From the NCBI RefSeq assembly GCF_032362555.1, contig NC_083514.1, positions 11,207,001-11,271,000 on the forward strand: a DNA stretch of 64,000 nucleotides, in the 5' to 3' direction. A program made the translations under genes and the position numbers. Position 1 is the stretch's first letter, and the number at the start of each line of letters is the position of its first letter. Shown piece by piece: positions 35,321-54,095 of the stretch. Below the pieces are notes generated by a model. That model worked only from the letters and a program-made list of their open reading frames with translations, did not search any database and was not told where the DNA came from. The DNA comes from Amyelois transitella. Taxonomy: Eukaryota > Arthropoda > Insecta > Lepidoptera > Pyralidae.

Positions 35321-37472
35321 GTTCCTAGTTCCATCTTGTTTTAGTGATTTAACTGTAAAGGCGACTCGCTAAAAATGGATGCTACAGCATTGAATTAACT
35401 TGTAAACCAGGTACTGTGCAAGGAAATTTTTGTCATAGTGTTATATATTTAATAATCTCAAGTCATCTCCCTGGCATTAATCCTAATTCTGTCCTCGCCG
35501 CTCACCGGAGAGACCCCGGGTCCGCGTGCGATCACGATCCTGGAGCAGGTAAACCAGGGCTTACATGACACAACTTCCCGTCTGATTACCGCAACCATAG
35601 ACGGTATCAGAATCCTGTGTTCGCCATTCGCAAAAGTATGTCTCAATCAAGTGAATGACACTCGTCTCGCTCCCAACCATTCTGAAATATCGAATCATTT
35701 ATCTCAAACACGCTTTTCGATAGACTGACTTCTGTACCGATCTTTTTTGTGTCTTAGGTCCCTCACCGGATCGCTCGCTCACTGGAGGACCCCACAGACT
35801 CTTCGATACCTCGAGTCAATTTCATGCGATTTCTAATGGAAACGAAGATCATCTCACAGTGAATCATTAAATATTAATAGAATAAACAACTTAGTGTTGG
35901 ACAAGACACGACGATCCGATGTGCTGATTCGGCGGTTAATGTAACATTTCTGAACTTCTCATACATAAATGACGTAAGATTCGTACACGTATCATTTTAT
36001 CCCGAGGTTTAAGTTGTGTATAGTCTTCTAAAGCTAGAAATGTAAGTGTAGTTCGCGTTAAAGATCTAGATGCTCGCCAACACGTCAAGGACGGAGTGCG
36101 GTCGCCATGCTTACTATATTCACTAGCTTTTGCCTGTGATTTCGCCCCGCTAAGAACATATTTACGCTGCATAACATTATTCGTTGCGGAATCTCACACG
36201 GTTACGGAAGGCTTAGCGTCAGCGTGATACCTATTATCGCCTGATTTTCGAGTAGAACTTACAGAAAGATCTCTCTGCGAACGATCTGCAAACGAGTTTT
36301 TTTATGTGTATAACGCTGTCGAGTTCCTGATATTGTGGAGGTTCACATTTAGACGTAACTGATGACGTAGGATTGCACATGGCGCTTCGACTTCCGGCTG
36401 AAGCGCGAGGACTGCCATGTACTGTAAGCGCACTACAATCACGCACCGGGATTACACATTTTTTTTGTATTGTCATTGCATTTTATAAAGCTTTAACTTC
36501 TAGCGTCAAGAGAAACTAAAGTTGCCTCCTTAAACATTATTAGCCAGCAAATAATAGAGAATTCGTATATATCCAGGAAAAATGGCAAGAACTCTGCATT
36601 TATACTTTTAATTGGCATTTGATAAAGAGGTTAAAGCTTAAACATTAATAATTCATTATTGTAATCTATTTTGACATACATATATATGTTTTAACAGATT
36701 GAGCTTTGTAGACGCAATTGTTACTTAATCGCAATTATTTAAACTTATGTCTCAGTTACGATATATATATTTTTTTAAATGATAATAGTTTAAGGAGTTG
36801 CTATGGAGTTGTATAAGTTTTTACCAAAATTATGGGGCGGATATTTCTACTTAATAACATAATAACATCACACTTACATTGTACGCACGATGCATAATAG
36901 TTCCTTTAAAATTTCCATGTGAAGCTTCAGCTTTTTTATCTCATCTTTTTGTCTGTCCTGCAAGGACGCACCTCACTTGGGCATTTAATTGTTTTTCTAA
37001 AACCTGAAGTGTGATCATAATCATAATGAAATAATCTCTTGGGAATAGGCAGCGGCTGGTGCTGAAAATCAACCTGAACATTATTACCTATGCAAGACTC
37101 ACCCGGGGTGAGATTTCAGCGCAAGTCGAATAAACTAGGTCATTAAGTACCCAATGTAATTGTAATAATGTACGTTAAAGGTTAAATAAATTATACTATT
37201 TTATCGTACGGTGTATGTGTCTCGATGGTTTTTACCTGCTTTTATAAATAAACAGCATTGTATATTATGTTCATATTAAACTACCTATTGTGAACCATGG
37301 CTTTTATTTCCTTTCTTTCTTTATAAACCTGATTTATATGTAGACATTTCATGACCGTGACCTACATAATAATATCTCCTACATCGATAATATGTCTGTT
37401 TGTCTGCTATACATGATATATTTTTAGTGCTGTCTAAGAATAAATTTGATGGCCTGCGTAGCTAAAAGAAAC

Positions 37473-37573
37473 GCTGCTGAACGCCTAATAACTACAAAAG
37501 AAGCTTATCAATAAATATGGGCTGCTGCTGCTGAACGCCTAATAACTACAAAAGAAGCTTATCAATAAATATG
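37473..37573. repeat. 47-bp direct repeat, period 54
   Basis: GCTGCTGAACGCCTAATAAC and the next 27 bases occur at 37473-37519 and, identically, at 37527-37573. They are separated by GGCTGCT, about 230 bases upstream of the dsRNase-like start. Confidence 0.9.
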
Positions 37574-37700
37574 ATTGCATTCAAAAATGATGTATCAGCT
37601 TTAAAAACAACAAAATAGTTGTACTCGCACAATATGATAACAAAGAGCTACTTAGTTATGAATAACAAACAAACAAGAGCGTCGCCCCGACCCCTGACCC

Positions 37701-37740
37701 CTTATCTATCGAGGGAGGGCCAGTCGGCCAGTCTTCAGCA
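37701..37740 (+). promoter_or_regulatory. GATA-like sites and Inr candidates upstream of the dsRNase-like gene
   Basis: CTTATCTATC at 37701-37710 carries two overlapping reverse GATA motifs, followed by CCAGTC repeats that resemble initiators, about 70-100 bases before the ATG. GATA factors drive many insect gut genes and gut expression is typical for insect dsRNases. The link here is inference. Confidence 0.3.
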
Positions 37741-37805
37741 GAGTTCCCTATCGTGTACTCTGGTGGTTATTTGAGATATTGGAAATTGGTCTTATTTAAG
37801 TGAAC

Positions 37806-40800
37806 ATGTATACTGCGCTGTGGACAGCGGCGCTCGTGGCCTGTTTTAGGCTAGCGTCACTTGCAGACTGTAAGTATACAATTTAAAATAGGTAGGTACA
37901 GTCGCCTGCAGAGAAAATTGACCCCCCTAGGGTTCTGGTTTGTATATAATTTGTCATGTTTATCTGCAGAACACTACCTACCTACCGTGAAACTAAGTTT
38001 TTTCTTTACGATGGATTTTCAGTATCCAATTTACTAAGTCTTAGTCCCGTGTACTATGCTTTCTATCAAACGTGACTTATATGAAAACTGATCAATTAAG
38101 ACATGACAAGAATTTTAGAACCAAAAATCTGGAATTAAACTGTCGCGATGTTTCTTTTCGGTAAATTAATTTCCATAATCTTGGAGGAACAAACCGATCA
38201 AATCTTGACATCTTCACAGGTTTGTAGGCCATTTAGGAAAATGTCACTGTTAACCCTAACTTAAAATTTTTTATTGTCGCACTTCTACCTCAATTTCCAG
38301 CAACCCCGGCATGCGTGATAGAGCTGGAATGTCGTGAGTGCGTGCCCGACCACATGCCGCTAGTGACGTCACACAGCGCGCACGGCGGCCGCGTGTCCGC
38401 CGCGCACGGCGACGAGCTGCGGCTGGCGTGCGGCGGCGGCGCGCTGCTCGCCTACCCCGGCCGCGGCGCCGTGCGCGCCGTGTGCGAGCACGGCCGCTAC
38501 AGGGTGCGCGAGGACGGCCAGCTCAGGCATCTGCTGGAGCTGGGGTGCCAAGAGGACGTGTTTGAGGACGTCTTACATGATGTAAGCTAAGGAGAAAACT
38601 GCCTTATTACTTGTGAAGTTGGACATTTTTATCGAGACCAAAAATATTTGGATATTTTCATTAGTTTTATGTATGTAAAAGTAGGTTACGTTCTCTGCAG
38701 CGTATTTTCTATCAGAATAACCTACTTTTTGGCTTAAAGACTAGTACCCAGAGCCGGATTAACCCTGTCATGGGCCTGTAGGCACTACCATTTTCGGCCC
38801 CTTTTCTTTACCTATTCTGACTGATAATCATGTGATGTATTTTTTTTTGCCTTCTACTAGGGTTGCCAACATTTTAGTGTCAAAATATAGTATTTTTTAA
38901 GAAAAGCTTTTAAAAATATAGTACCTTGCACATAAATATAGTATTTTAGTAGGGAACAATAAAACATTACCTAAGTTACATTTTACTAATTTATTTTTTA
39001 TTTTTTACTGGCCAAAAACTATATTTTTTTGCACTTTTTAACAATTTTTTCTCTCCAATATAACTGGCAGAAGGTTTATCGCAGTAAATTTTTAAATAAC
39101 TATAAATCAAAAGCTCATTTTTAGTAGGTATAAAAGATATATGTGCTCTGTTTCTTTCTTCACACCATTTAGAATTCATAATCCTTTCTATGAATGCCGA
39201 AATAGTGGGAACACTTTTGTTTTAAATACTTTTGGTTTTGTGTATGTGAAAATCGTAAGTCTTTAAATACGGAGAACACATAAACTTTTAAAATTTACCT
39301 TGCAATCGCAGAACTCATATCACATATTGTAATTAAAGATACGTAGGTTATAGGTATTTTGAAAGTTTCGGAACTATTACGCTACAAATTATTATCACCC
39401 TACGGAAGCTTACAGAACGCACCCAACAAATCGGGGATTCCCCCAACGTACGGTCGCGTTCATAATTGCAGTCATAGTTGGCAAAACTTTATAGCTTGCA
39501 CTCACCGCTGTCACTCACACATTCACACAAATAACACAATAAACAACAAGTGGTAAAGCGTTGGGTAACGCGCCATCAAGAAGAGGGTAGTGTAAGTAAA
39601 AGTCGCCGCGCAGCGGCCGTCGTCCGCTAATCAACACAGCGACACGCCACACAGCGGAGATCCATGGTGGAACAGTACGAAAATAATGGCTTCATACTGA
39701 CCAGAACATTTGCGGAACAGTTCGACACATCAGTGGTTACTGTTCGTCGAGTTTGCACCGTGAGGGACTACACCACAGACAGCCAGCAAGAAAGCCGTAT
39801 TTATCCGAAATAAATAAGCAAAAACATTTAGAATTTGCTCGGCAGTATTTGGATTTTGACTGGAAAAAAGCAATATTTACGGACGAAAAGTTCGTTTACG
39901 TCATCGCAACACGGTAGGCTTCATTTATGGCGAAGAAATGCAACTCGGTATTAAGAAAAAAATATTGGGCCAAAGATGGAGTCTGGACACATATCTATAA
40001 ATATGTGGGGCTGGATGAGTGCTGCTGGACCTGGGGAACAGGTGTGGATAGCAGGACGCGCTACAGCTGCTCATTATGTGCAAGTGCTGCAAGAAACCAT
40101 GTTACCAACTGTGCGGTGAATTTATCCGATTGATGATATGCCAACAATATCATTTGTGCAAGACAACTGCCCTGTGCATCGAGTCCATATAGTGCGTGAA
40201 AGGTTCTGCCAGTTTATATTAAAACTACTAATTACTTAGATAGTGTTTTAAGGACAGCTTCAATATCTTTTCTTTATGAAAACGAATAATTAAGCTGTAA
40301 CCTTAATAACAGGAGATAAGTAGATGATACAATTAGTGTAATATGCTGTATGTACATTCAGTCAGAAAAGTATCGGGAATGGATTATTTATTTATGGTTC
40401 CAAATTCAAATTTTTGTTTTTTTTGTTGTTGTTAGATTGGCACAACTGTTTTCCATTTTGGCGCGGAGTTTGAGTTGCATCTGTTGTTTACATTAAATAC
40501 AGTGCTATTTTTAGTTATATCATATCTAGTGTGTATTGCTAATTTCATAATGGATAAAAACATCGAACAAAGAGTTTGTCTTAAATTTTGCATTGCCAAT
40601 GGAATATCGTGTTCGGAGTCACTGAAAATGTTACAGAAGGCTTACGGTGAATCGACTTTATCAAAAACTCGTGCTTATGAGTGGTACAAAGCGTTCAAAA
40701 GCGGTCGAGATGTGATGGAAGATTTGCCTCGCTCTGGTAGGCCATCAACGTCTGCAACTGAAGTTAACATCGCAAAAGTGAAGGAAATAGTGACTGAAAA

Positions 40801-43800
40801 TCCTCATTCAACTTTGAGAGAGATAGCCACCGAACTTTCTGTATCTCACGAGTCGATCCGTACCATTTTAACTAATAATTTGGGTATGAAACATGTTGCC
40901 GCTCGGCTAGTCCCAAAAGACCTGAATTTTTTTCAAAAACTCAATCGCATGAGAGTCGCTGAGGACATGCTAGAACGAGTCAATTCCGACCCAACATTCA
41001 TGAAACGCATTGTTACTGGTGACGAGACGTGGGTTTACGAGTTTGACATGCAAACTAGTCAACAAGCTTCGGAGTGGCGCCTTCCAACTGAACCGAAACC
41101 GAAAAAACCACGCCAAAGTCGTTCAAAAGTCAAAGTCATGTTGACTGTTTTCTTTGACTATCGCGGTGTTGTGCACTCGGAATTCTTGCCGGAAGGTCAA
41201 ACGGTAAATAAGGAATATTATTTGAGTGTTATGCGGCGTTTAAGAGAGCAAATCCGACGAAAAAGGCCAGATTTGTGGAAAGAAAATTCTTGGATTTTGC
41301 ACCATGATAATGCACCTTCGCACAAGGCCATCATTGTGAACGAATTTTTAACCAAACACTCAACAAATACCATCGAGCAACCACCATATTCACCAGATAT
41401 GGCTCCAGCCGACTTTTTTCTTTTTCCTAAACTCAAATTACCACTTCGTGGCACCCGTTTTCAATCGGTAGAAGACATAAAAGAGAATTCGCGGCGAGAA
41501 CTGACCTCAATTCCGGAAACAGCGTTTAAAAAATGTTTTGATGATTGGATTATTCGTTGGCGTAAGTGTATCGTTTCTAAAGGAGCATATTTTGAAGGTG
41601 ATAAAATAAATTTGGATGAATAACAAACAGTTTGTGTATTATTGATCTTTTCCTGCTACTTTCTTGACAGAGTAGTATAGCTTTATATAATCATCAATAT
41701 GTAAACAAAACTATAGGTAAACTGTTTCAATAAAATTTACTAATTTTAATTGAATGTTTTATTTTGCTCCCTCTTGTTTAATATTTTTTGCTGACTTCCG
41801 TGTTTGAAGACACGGGTATTGTAATTCTTAGATATCAGTTAGCTAGTTAGTCAGTCAGTTACTTAGTTCAAATGGCACCTTGAAACATTAAAAATTGTCA
41901 GTAACACTAATTTTTTTTTTTTTAAAAGACAAAAAAAATCCTTGAATTACTTCGGAATCCAAGTAACGCTAGTAACTAGAACAAGCGAGTGTGAGCAAGC
42001 GAGATTATCTAATATATCTTAGATCTCACTTGCTCACACGAAGTAATAAAATTGCTACCCAATAACTTTCAAAGGAACCACTACCTATGTTAGGGTCGTG
42101 TGCAGACAAACTTTCAACCTTATTGAAATGATATAAGTCTGGCAGTCGCAGGCTTCCCCCTCTATAGGCAAATCTTATGCAAATGATGAGAGACGACGAT
42201 ATCTCGATCGACAATTATCGGGCCCAGTTCGGCCATCGTTGATTACCGTCTCTTTCTGTTTTGTTATGTTATATGTCATAGAATAATAAACTGTTTTACT
42301 TAGTAATCATTGGTATTAAAGACCGTATTCATTTGATGGAATATTTATTATTTTTAAATATGCATGTGTGTGTGGATCTAGTGGAACCACAGTGCACGCT
42401 ATTTTAACCCGTAAGAATTTTAAAACTATGACTGCAGATATGAACGCGATCGTACATGAAGTCCAGTTAGTTGCGATTCGAAGGATTATATTAGTTCTTA
42501 TATTAGATACTAGATGGTTCTGTATGTATAAAGTGTTACAGGTGTTGAAAAAGAAAGAAAAGTTTTGTTAATTATCAATTTCGTTCAATTAAAAAAAAAA
42601 TATTTTCGGAATGCAGTGCAGTGGGCGGGGCCCCTGTCGATGCTGGGCCCCTAGGCAGTTGCCTACTCTGCCTTAAGGTTAATCCGGCTCTGCTAGTACC
42701 TACCAAGAAATGATTTTTGTTGCCAACAGAATATACTTAACACTTCGTTACAGACTATGTGCGGCTTACTTAAATAGCAAAGATCTAAATAATTTCATCC
42801 GTTCTTTTGCTTTCGGATAGGTTGAGCATTGCGGTTCTCCGCTCCAAGGCCGCGCGTACAAGACGGCGGCGAGCGGCGCGCCGCGCCACCTCGCCACGCT
42901 GTGCTACGACGCCGAGCGCGCCATCACGCGGCGGGCGCACGCCGTCGCCGCGCCCGGGGACGAACTCCACATGGCGCCGCATTCGGACAACTTCTCGCCG
43001 CTCACCATCCTCGGCAACTTCAATCACATGTTTGATGCTAACACGAGGAGAGACGCCGAAGCCCTGTTTTCAGACGACGTCAGCGCGAACCGCAGACTCC
43101 GCGAGTTGTTAAAACATGAAGACATCGCGCTGGGAGACCAGTCCGTCACGGCCGGCAAGTTGCTAGCTCCACATTACTTTGAAGATCAGAACGCTAGAGT
43201 CACAGAATTTGCGTCTAACAAGGTAGGTAACAATGTGATATTAAAAGTGAGTAGTTTGATATAGGTACTTTATATTAAAAATGCACTATTTTTTTGGAGA
43301 GATGCCGAAGATTGTTTTTAAAAATGTCCTATAGTTTATTGGAGGCGGTTATTAGCGCGGTGTGTTCCTGTTCAAGTTCAAGCTTCATCAAAATACTCCA
43401 CCACAAAAATAAAAATCAAAACATGTAACACTATCTTTCAGATGGTAATGTGGCGCAGCGTGGCACACGGCAACTGGCACCACTTGCAGCGCGACGTGGC
43501 GGCGGCGCTGCAGTCGGCGCGGCGCGTGAACGCGTCGCTGCACGTGTTCGCGGGCACGCACGGCGCCCTAGGGCTGCGCGGGCGCGGCGGGCGGGCGCGC
43601 GTGGCGCTGCGCGCGGGCGGCCGCTTCCCCGCGCCGCGCCACGCCTGGGCCGCGCTCGTGGACCCGCGCGGGGCCGGCGTCGCGCTCGTCGTGCTCAACG
43701 ATCCCTTCGTGGCCGTCAGCGAGATTAAGGTGAACTCAGGAACCGGTACTTACATTTGGTACTGGACATACATACATACATATAGTCACGTCCATATCCC

Positions 43801-44314
43801 TAGCGGAGTAGGCAGAGTCACCAGTATTGAAAAGACTGATAGGCCACGCTTAGCTTAGTGATAGAATTGAGATTCAAATAGTGACAGGTTGCTAGCCCAT
43901 AGCCTAAAAGAAGAATCCCAAGTTTATAAGCGGACATCCGTCTCTCCGGGAAAGAGATGGAGTGGTCCTATTCTTTTTTCTAATGCTGCCGAGAACTACA
44001 CGGTAATGGATCTATTTTGATCAAATACGAATTTGTCGCTCGTTCATACTAGCTATTTATACATGTTACTTTTGCATTTTCAGGACGCAGTATTCTGTGA
44101 GAGCATGTGTTCCTCCATTTCTTGGCTGCGGGAACTCCGGCGCAACCGCAATTACGAGACTCCCTTGCTCGGCCTTACGTTCTGCTGCAGTCTGCAGAAC
44201 TTCACGGACGTCGTCACCGAGTTGCCCAAGAAGATAATCCCTCGCCTGGACCAGTATTCAATTCTAACGGACTTGAATCTACAGGAGAGTGATCCTTCAA
44301 GAAATACAGTTTAA
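37806..44314 (+). CDS. Secreted dsRNase-like protein (Endonuclease_NS family), probably catalytically altered
   Basis: Five in-phase exons (37806-37869, 38301-38581, 42821-43222, 43442-43729, 44084-44314) give 421 residues, about the usual length of insect gut dsRNases. Residues 1-21 form a signal peptide (MYTALWTAALVACFRLASLA). The family's order is visible: N-terminal Cys-rich region, Cys-Tyr-Asp at 143-145, the catalytic block near 226, W253, GNW at 259-261, VFAGTHG, VVLNDPF and GLTFCCSL. Active relatives carry Gly-His-Leu at the catalytic block. This protein reads AGKLLAP at 226-232, with Lys228 in place of the His, and NKMVMW at 248-253 where NxxPQW is usual. It may be an inactive paralogue that binds nucleic acid or inhibits an active enzyme. 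Intron 2 holds nested transposons and intron 4 a SINE. AATAAA at 44695-44700 is the poly(A) signal. Confidence 0.8.
38991..39179 (-). pseudogene. hAT transposase C-terminal relic
   Basis: The 62-residue frame includes WCEERNR, NELLIYSYLKIYCDK and KLLKSAKKYSF. This follows the C-terminal pattern of ZBED-type hAT transposases (W.DERNR..., EL.I..N..., LL.AAK..KKY). Everything upstream is lost or unrecognisable. Confidence 0.55.
39640..40220 (+). pseudogene. Tc1-like transposase relic
   Basis: Plus-strand frames interrupted by stops encode RQPARKPYLSEINKQKHLEF, KKAIFTDEKFVY and, further on, FVQDNCPVHR. These match the Tc1 pattern KP.LS..N...RL.FA, the first catalytic Asp in TDEK and the second in DN.PVH. 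Terminal repeats were not identified. Confidence 0.7.
40355..41675 (+). mobile_element. Mariner transposon, apparently complete
   Basis: A 1321-bp element between TA dinucleotides (40353-40354 and 41676-41677). The ends CATTCAGTCAGAAAAGTATC and the reverse complement of the right end (CTACTCTGTCAAGAAAGTAG) form imperfect inverted repeats of about 28 bp. One long transposase frame fills most of it. It is inserted in the larger hAT element, so it arrived later. Confidence 0.85.
40550..41623 (+). CDS. Mariner transposase, intact frame
   Basis: Cut-and-paste transposase of 357 residues acting at the mariner ends. I chose the start MDKNIEQRVCLKFC, which matches mariner N-termini, over an earlier start at 40475. 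The N-terminal paired helix-turn-helix region includes GRPSTS. The catalytic triad is visible: TGDETW, then LHHDNAPSH, then YSPDMAPAD with 34 residues between the second and third Asp, the D34D spacing of mariners. The WVPHL-type linker motif is changed to RLVPKDL. No stop or frameshift was found, so it may encode active protein. Confidence 0.92.
   Translation: MDKNIEQRVCLKFCIANGISCSESLKMLQKAYGESTLSKTRAYEWYKAFKSGRDVMEDLPRSGRPSTSATEVNIAKVKEIVTENPHSTLREIATELSVSHESIRTILTNNLGMKHVAARLVPKDLNFFQKLNRMRVAEDMLERVNSDPTFMKRIVTGDETWVYEFDMQTSQQASEWRLPTEPKPKKPRQSRSKVKVMLTVFFDYRGVVHSEFLPEGQTVNKEYYLSVMRRLREQIRRKRPDLWKENSWILHHDNAPSHKAIIVNEFLTKHSTNTIEQPPYSPDMAPADFFLFPKLKLPLRGTRFQSVEDIKENSRRELTSIPETAFKKCFDDWIIRWRKCIVSKGAYFEGDKINLDE
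41946..42047. repeat. Inverted repeat with two stem blocks
   Basis: ATTACTTCG (41946-41954) pairs with CGAAGTAAT (42039-42047), and GTGTGAGCAAGCGAGAT (41989-42005) with ATCTCACTTGCTCACAC (42023-42039) with one mismatch. It lies inside the hAT element and could be a small fold-back transposon of its own. Confidence 0.7.
43766..44008 (-). repeat. SINE-like element in intron 4 of the dsRNase-like gene
   Basis: Near full-length reverse copy: a CATACATACATA tail, GTATTGAAAAGACTGATAGG, GTGACAGGTTGCTAGCCCAT, GAGATGGAGTGGTCCTATTC, ending GCCGAGAACTACACGG. Confidence 0.88.
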
Positions 44315-44694
44315 TTATGTAGTAAGGAATCTGCGTCCAGTCAGTCTTCACGAACGTTGACAAGGCATGTGTCATTTTGTTAATCTGTTCCTGCAATTAC
44401 CTGGAAAGATGTAGGAGAGAAGACATGTGCCATGTGCCTTATTATCCAGTCCAGTCCAGGAATAATCCCGCAGGATAAAGTAATTATAGAATGTTAATAC
44501 ATTTGTGTAAACACTGTAGCAGTGTCTAGTGGTTTTGTTGTCTTGAGTATTCGTTTTATCTTCTGACCACCTGACACTACCAAATGTAAACAATAAGTTG
44601 ATCGAAAAGTAACAGTGTATTAACATTAAACCAAATAGCTTTTTTACTATTAGCGAATTTATTTGTATCCTTTTCTTAGTTAATGTTTTTAAGA

Positions 44695-44732
44695 AATAAA
44701 ATACATCTTGTTGTTATGTAAAGAAGTTTATT
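44695..44732. terminator. Back-to-back poly(A) signals
   Basis: AATAAA at 44695-44700 serves the plus-strand dsRNase-like gene. TTTATT at 44727-44732 is AATAAA for the minus-strand proteasome gene. Only 26 bases separate them, so the two transcripts should overlap at their 3' ends. Confidence 0.7.
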
Positions 44733-44772
44733 ATAAAATACAATATTTTAATGAACCATAATGTGAAGCCAT

Positions 44773-52116
<7,344 letters not shown>

Positions 52117-54095
52117 ATGCAAGAAACCGTTACAAACACAAATGAAAGAAAATCATTATTTTCCTCGTTCCTCGAGGTTCTTGAGGCCAGGGAAAAGCAA
52201 GCACAAGCAGACAGGCAGCTACAAGAGGAGAAATATCTGATGAGGACTCAAAGAATATATGATTTTCATGGTACGAAAATATGATTATTTTGGCGCCTTG
52301 CTTTTTCAAATGTCAATAAATTTCTGGTAAATACTTTAGTAGGTTAATAATATTACTTTTCTGAGTGAAGCATAGGTCTAACCAGTATTTATTATAGTGG
52401 TTCGATTTGACTATTATTATTTTAACATAAATATTTGTTTTATAAAGTTCTTCCTACCTGGATGATCGAAATAACAATTTTTAAGTATCCTTTGGGATTT
52501 ATTAAAATTAAATTAATTAACTTAAAAACAGTGATTTTGCAAATTCTAAGTTTTCCTACTTTTCTCTGTTATCAATTGAACAATAGAATACAAAAAATTG
52601 TACAATGGTTTGCCTCAGCAACATTTTCCAAAGTTAATGCTAGTTGATAAACAATAAAACTACTTATTGCAAAGAAATTTAAACCCTTTAGATGGTTTAA
52701 TGTAACTGGATGTATATGCGCTGCTATTCATTATAAAAGACAAATATTATACATACTATTATACAAAATATTTTTAGAAAAAAATATTGCATAATCCACT
52801 GGATTGAATTACTTAGATTAAACTAGGTAAAGAGTTCTATCTGCAAAATACCAATTCTCATCGCTAGACATGACAAGGATGCTTCGTGAATGAGGAGATT
52901 GCTCTGTGATCACCATCACCAGACCCCTAATTGCACTTTTAATTCACATGAGGAAAAACTTCTAAATCTAAATAAATTATGGCAATACCATAATGCCATA
53001 AGAGCATCATGGAGTGTTGGAGTTTTTACAGTGATGGAAAACATCATGAGGAAACCTACACATTTAGGTAACTTGATGCATAATGAAGATCGATATGTGT
53101 GAGGTTTCCCCGTAGAGGTTGTGGACATCAGTTAGGAGTTGCTTTGTGCTATAACCTGACTTACCCAATCCAGAATCCATGGTCAAGGGTCCCTAAGCTC
53201 CTTTCCAGAGTGGTAAGGATGTAACCGGGACTAAAGCCAGGTGGAAGAAGAAGGTAGCCATGTAAACTATTAAGGCTGGATTCAACCACATGTTGGTGTA
53301 AAGTTCTAATTGAACCAAGTCCAAACATCAGATCAACTCTTTACCCTTATTATATGGAATATATACTTGTTGAAAAAGCACTATATGGACTAGTGCTTTT
53401 TCAAGGTTTTTCTGGTCCTTCTTTATCCTATACAAAAAAAAAAGACGTCCATTATAATATAAAGTGGAAAAGTAAAGTCAAAATAGAAAGAAATGCCAAC
53501 AGCCTACTTGCCTACAGGTTAGGCAAAAAGTTCCTCTTGAGAAGGAGGTGACGATGTAACCAGGACCAAGCGGACCAACACAAGAAAGATGTGTTGACAA
53601 ATAAAATCCTAATATAAATGGATTGAAATATTATGTAAATTAATAGATGGTTTATAATTGTCAACAGACCGTCAACGCCGCGAGGCGGTGGAGCTCCGCC
53701 GCTGCCTGGACTACGTGTCGTCTCACGCGCACGTGCTGGAGAGCGTGCTGCGCGGCGGCGGCGACGGCGGCGTGCCGCTCAGCGCCGCGCTGGTGCGCCA
53801 GGCGGCGGCGCTGCAGCGCTGCATGGCGCAGTGCGTCGCCAACGCGGCGCGCATCCGGCAGCTGCTCACAGCCACGCACCAGCCCCAGATGGACACTATG
53901 CTTGCTAAAATGGTGAGTCCACACAAGTCACCCGATACGTCTTTGACACCTTCCAGCATAAGCCAACCTCTTAGGAGAAGAGGTCCACAGTCCACACTAA
54001 GACCACAGTCATGGAGTGGGTTAGGTCATTACATGAAGCGATTCTGGGCTGACTTTCGCGACTGTGCATGGAAACCACTTCAAACGCTTTTTTAG
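52117..54095 (+). CDS. Unrecognised two-exon gene, helical protein
   Basis: Exon 1 (52117-52270) starts MQETVTNTNERKSLFSSFLE and exon 2 begins at 53668 after TTGTCAACAG. The junction is in frame and gives IYDFH-DRQRREAVELR. Residues about 15-75 are rich in Glu, Arg, Gln and Leu and probably form a long helix or coiled coil, with a second helical part ending ATHQPQMDTMLAKM. Two ends are possible. The frame stays open for 61 more codons to TAG at 54095 (tail with RRRGPQSTLRPQSW), giving 193 residues. Alternatively it may splice at the strong GTGAGT at 53913 to an unseen exon. The first part of exon 2 is GC-rich like the other real exons. I do not recognise the family. Confidence 0.6.
52885..53240. 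repeat. Degenerate dispersed repeat in the intron
   Basis: CATCATGAGGAAACCTACAC, GAGGTTTCCCCG and CTCCTTTCCAGAGTGGTAAG resemble lepidopteran dispersed repeats. A shorter stretch near 10290-10330 (GGGCTCCATTCCAGAGAGAT) looks related. The family is not identified. Confidence 0.4.

Larger units (their letters stand above)
35321..37805. other. Intergenic, Rab10 to dsRNase-like gene
   Basis: No gene is seen. AATAAA at 35881-35886 is a possible distal Rab10 poly(A) signal. The stretch 35460-35650 (CTCGCCGCTCACCGG, GGTAAACCAGG) resembles dispersed repeat sequence of unknown family. A 47-bp direct repeat is noted separately. Confidence 0.4.
38749..42692 (-). mobile_element. hAT-type DNA transposon with nested insertions
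   Basis: Terminal inverted repeats CAGAGCCGGATTAACC (38749-38764) and GGTTAATCCGGCTCTG (42677-42692) are exact reverse complements. CTAGTACC flanks at 38741-38748 and 42693-42700, an 8-bp target-site duplication as expected for hAT. A minus-strand relic of the transposase C-terminus lies at 38991-39179. The interior also holds a Tc1 relic and an intact mariner, which account for much of the 3.9 kb. Confidence 0.9.

Noticed and set aside
33467-35372. Long overlapping Leu/Ser/Arg-rich open frames after Rab10
   Set aside because: They are translations of the tandem array; (TC)n reads as Leu-Ser or Ser-Leu in any frame. Unit-length changes shift frames and there is no independent start or conserved domain.
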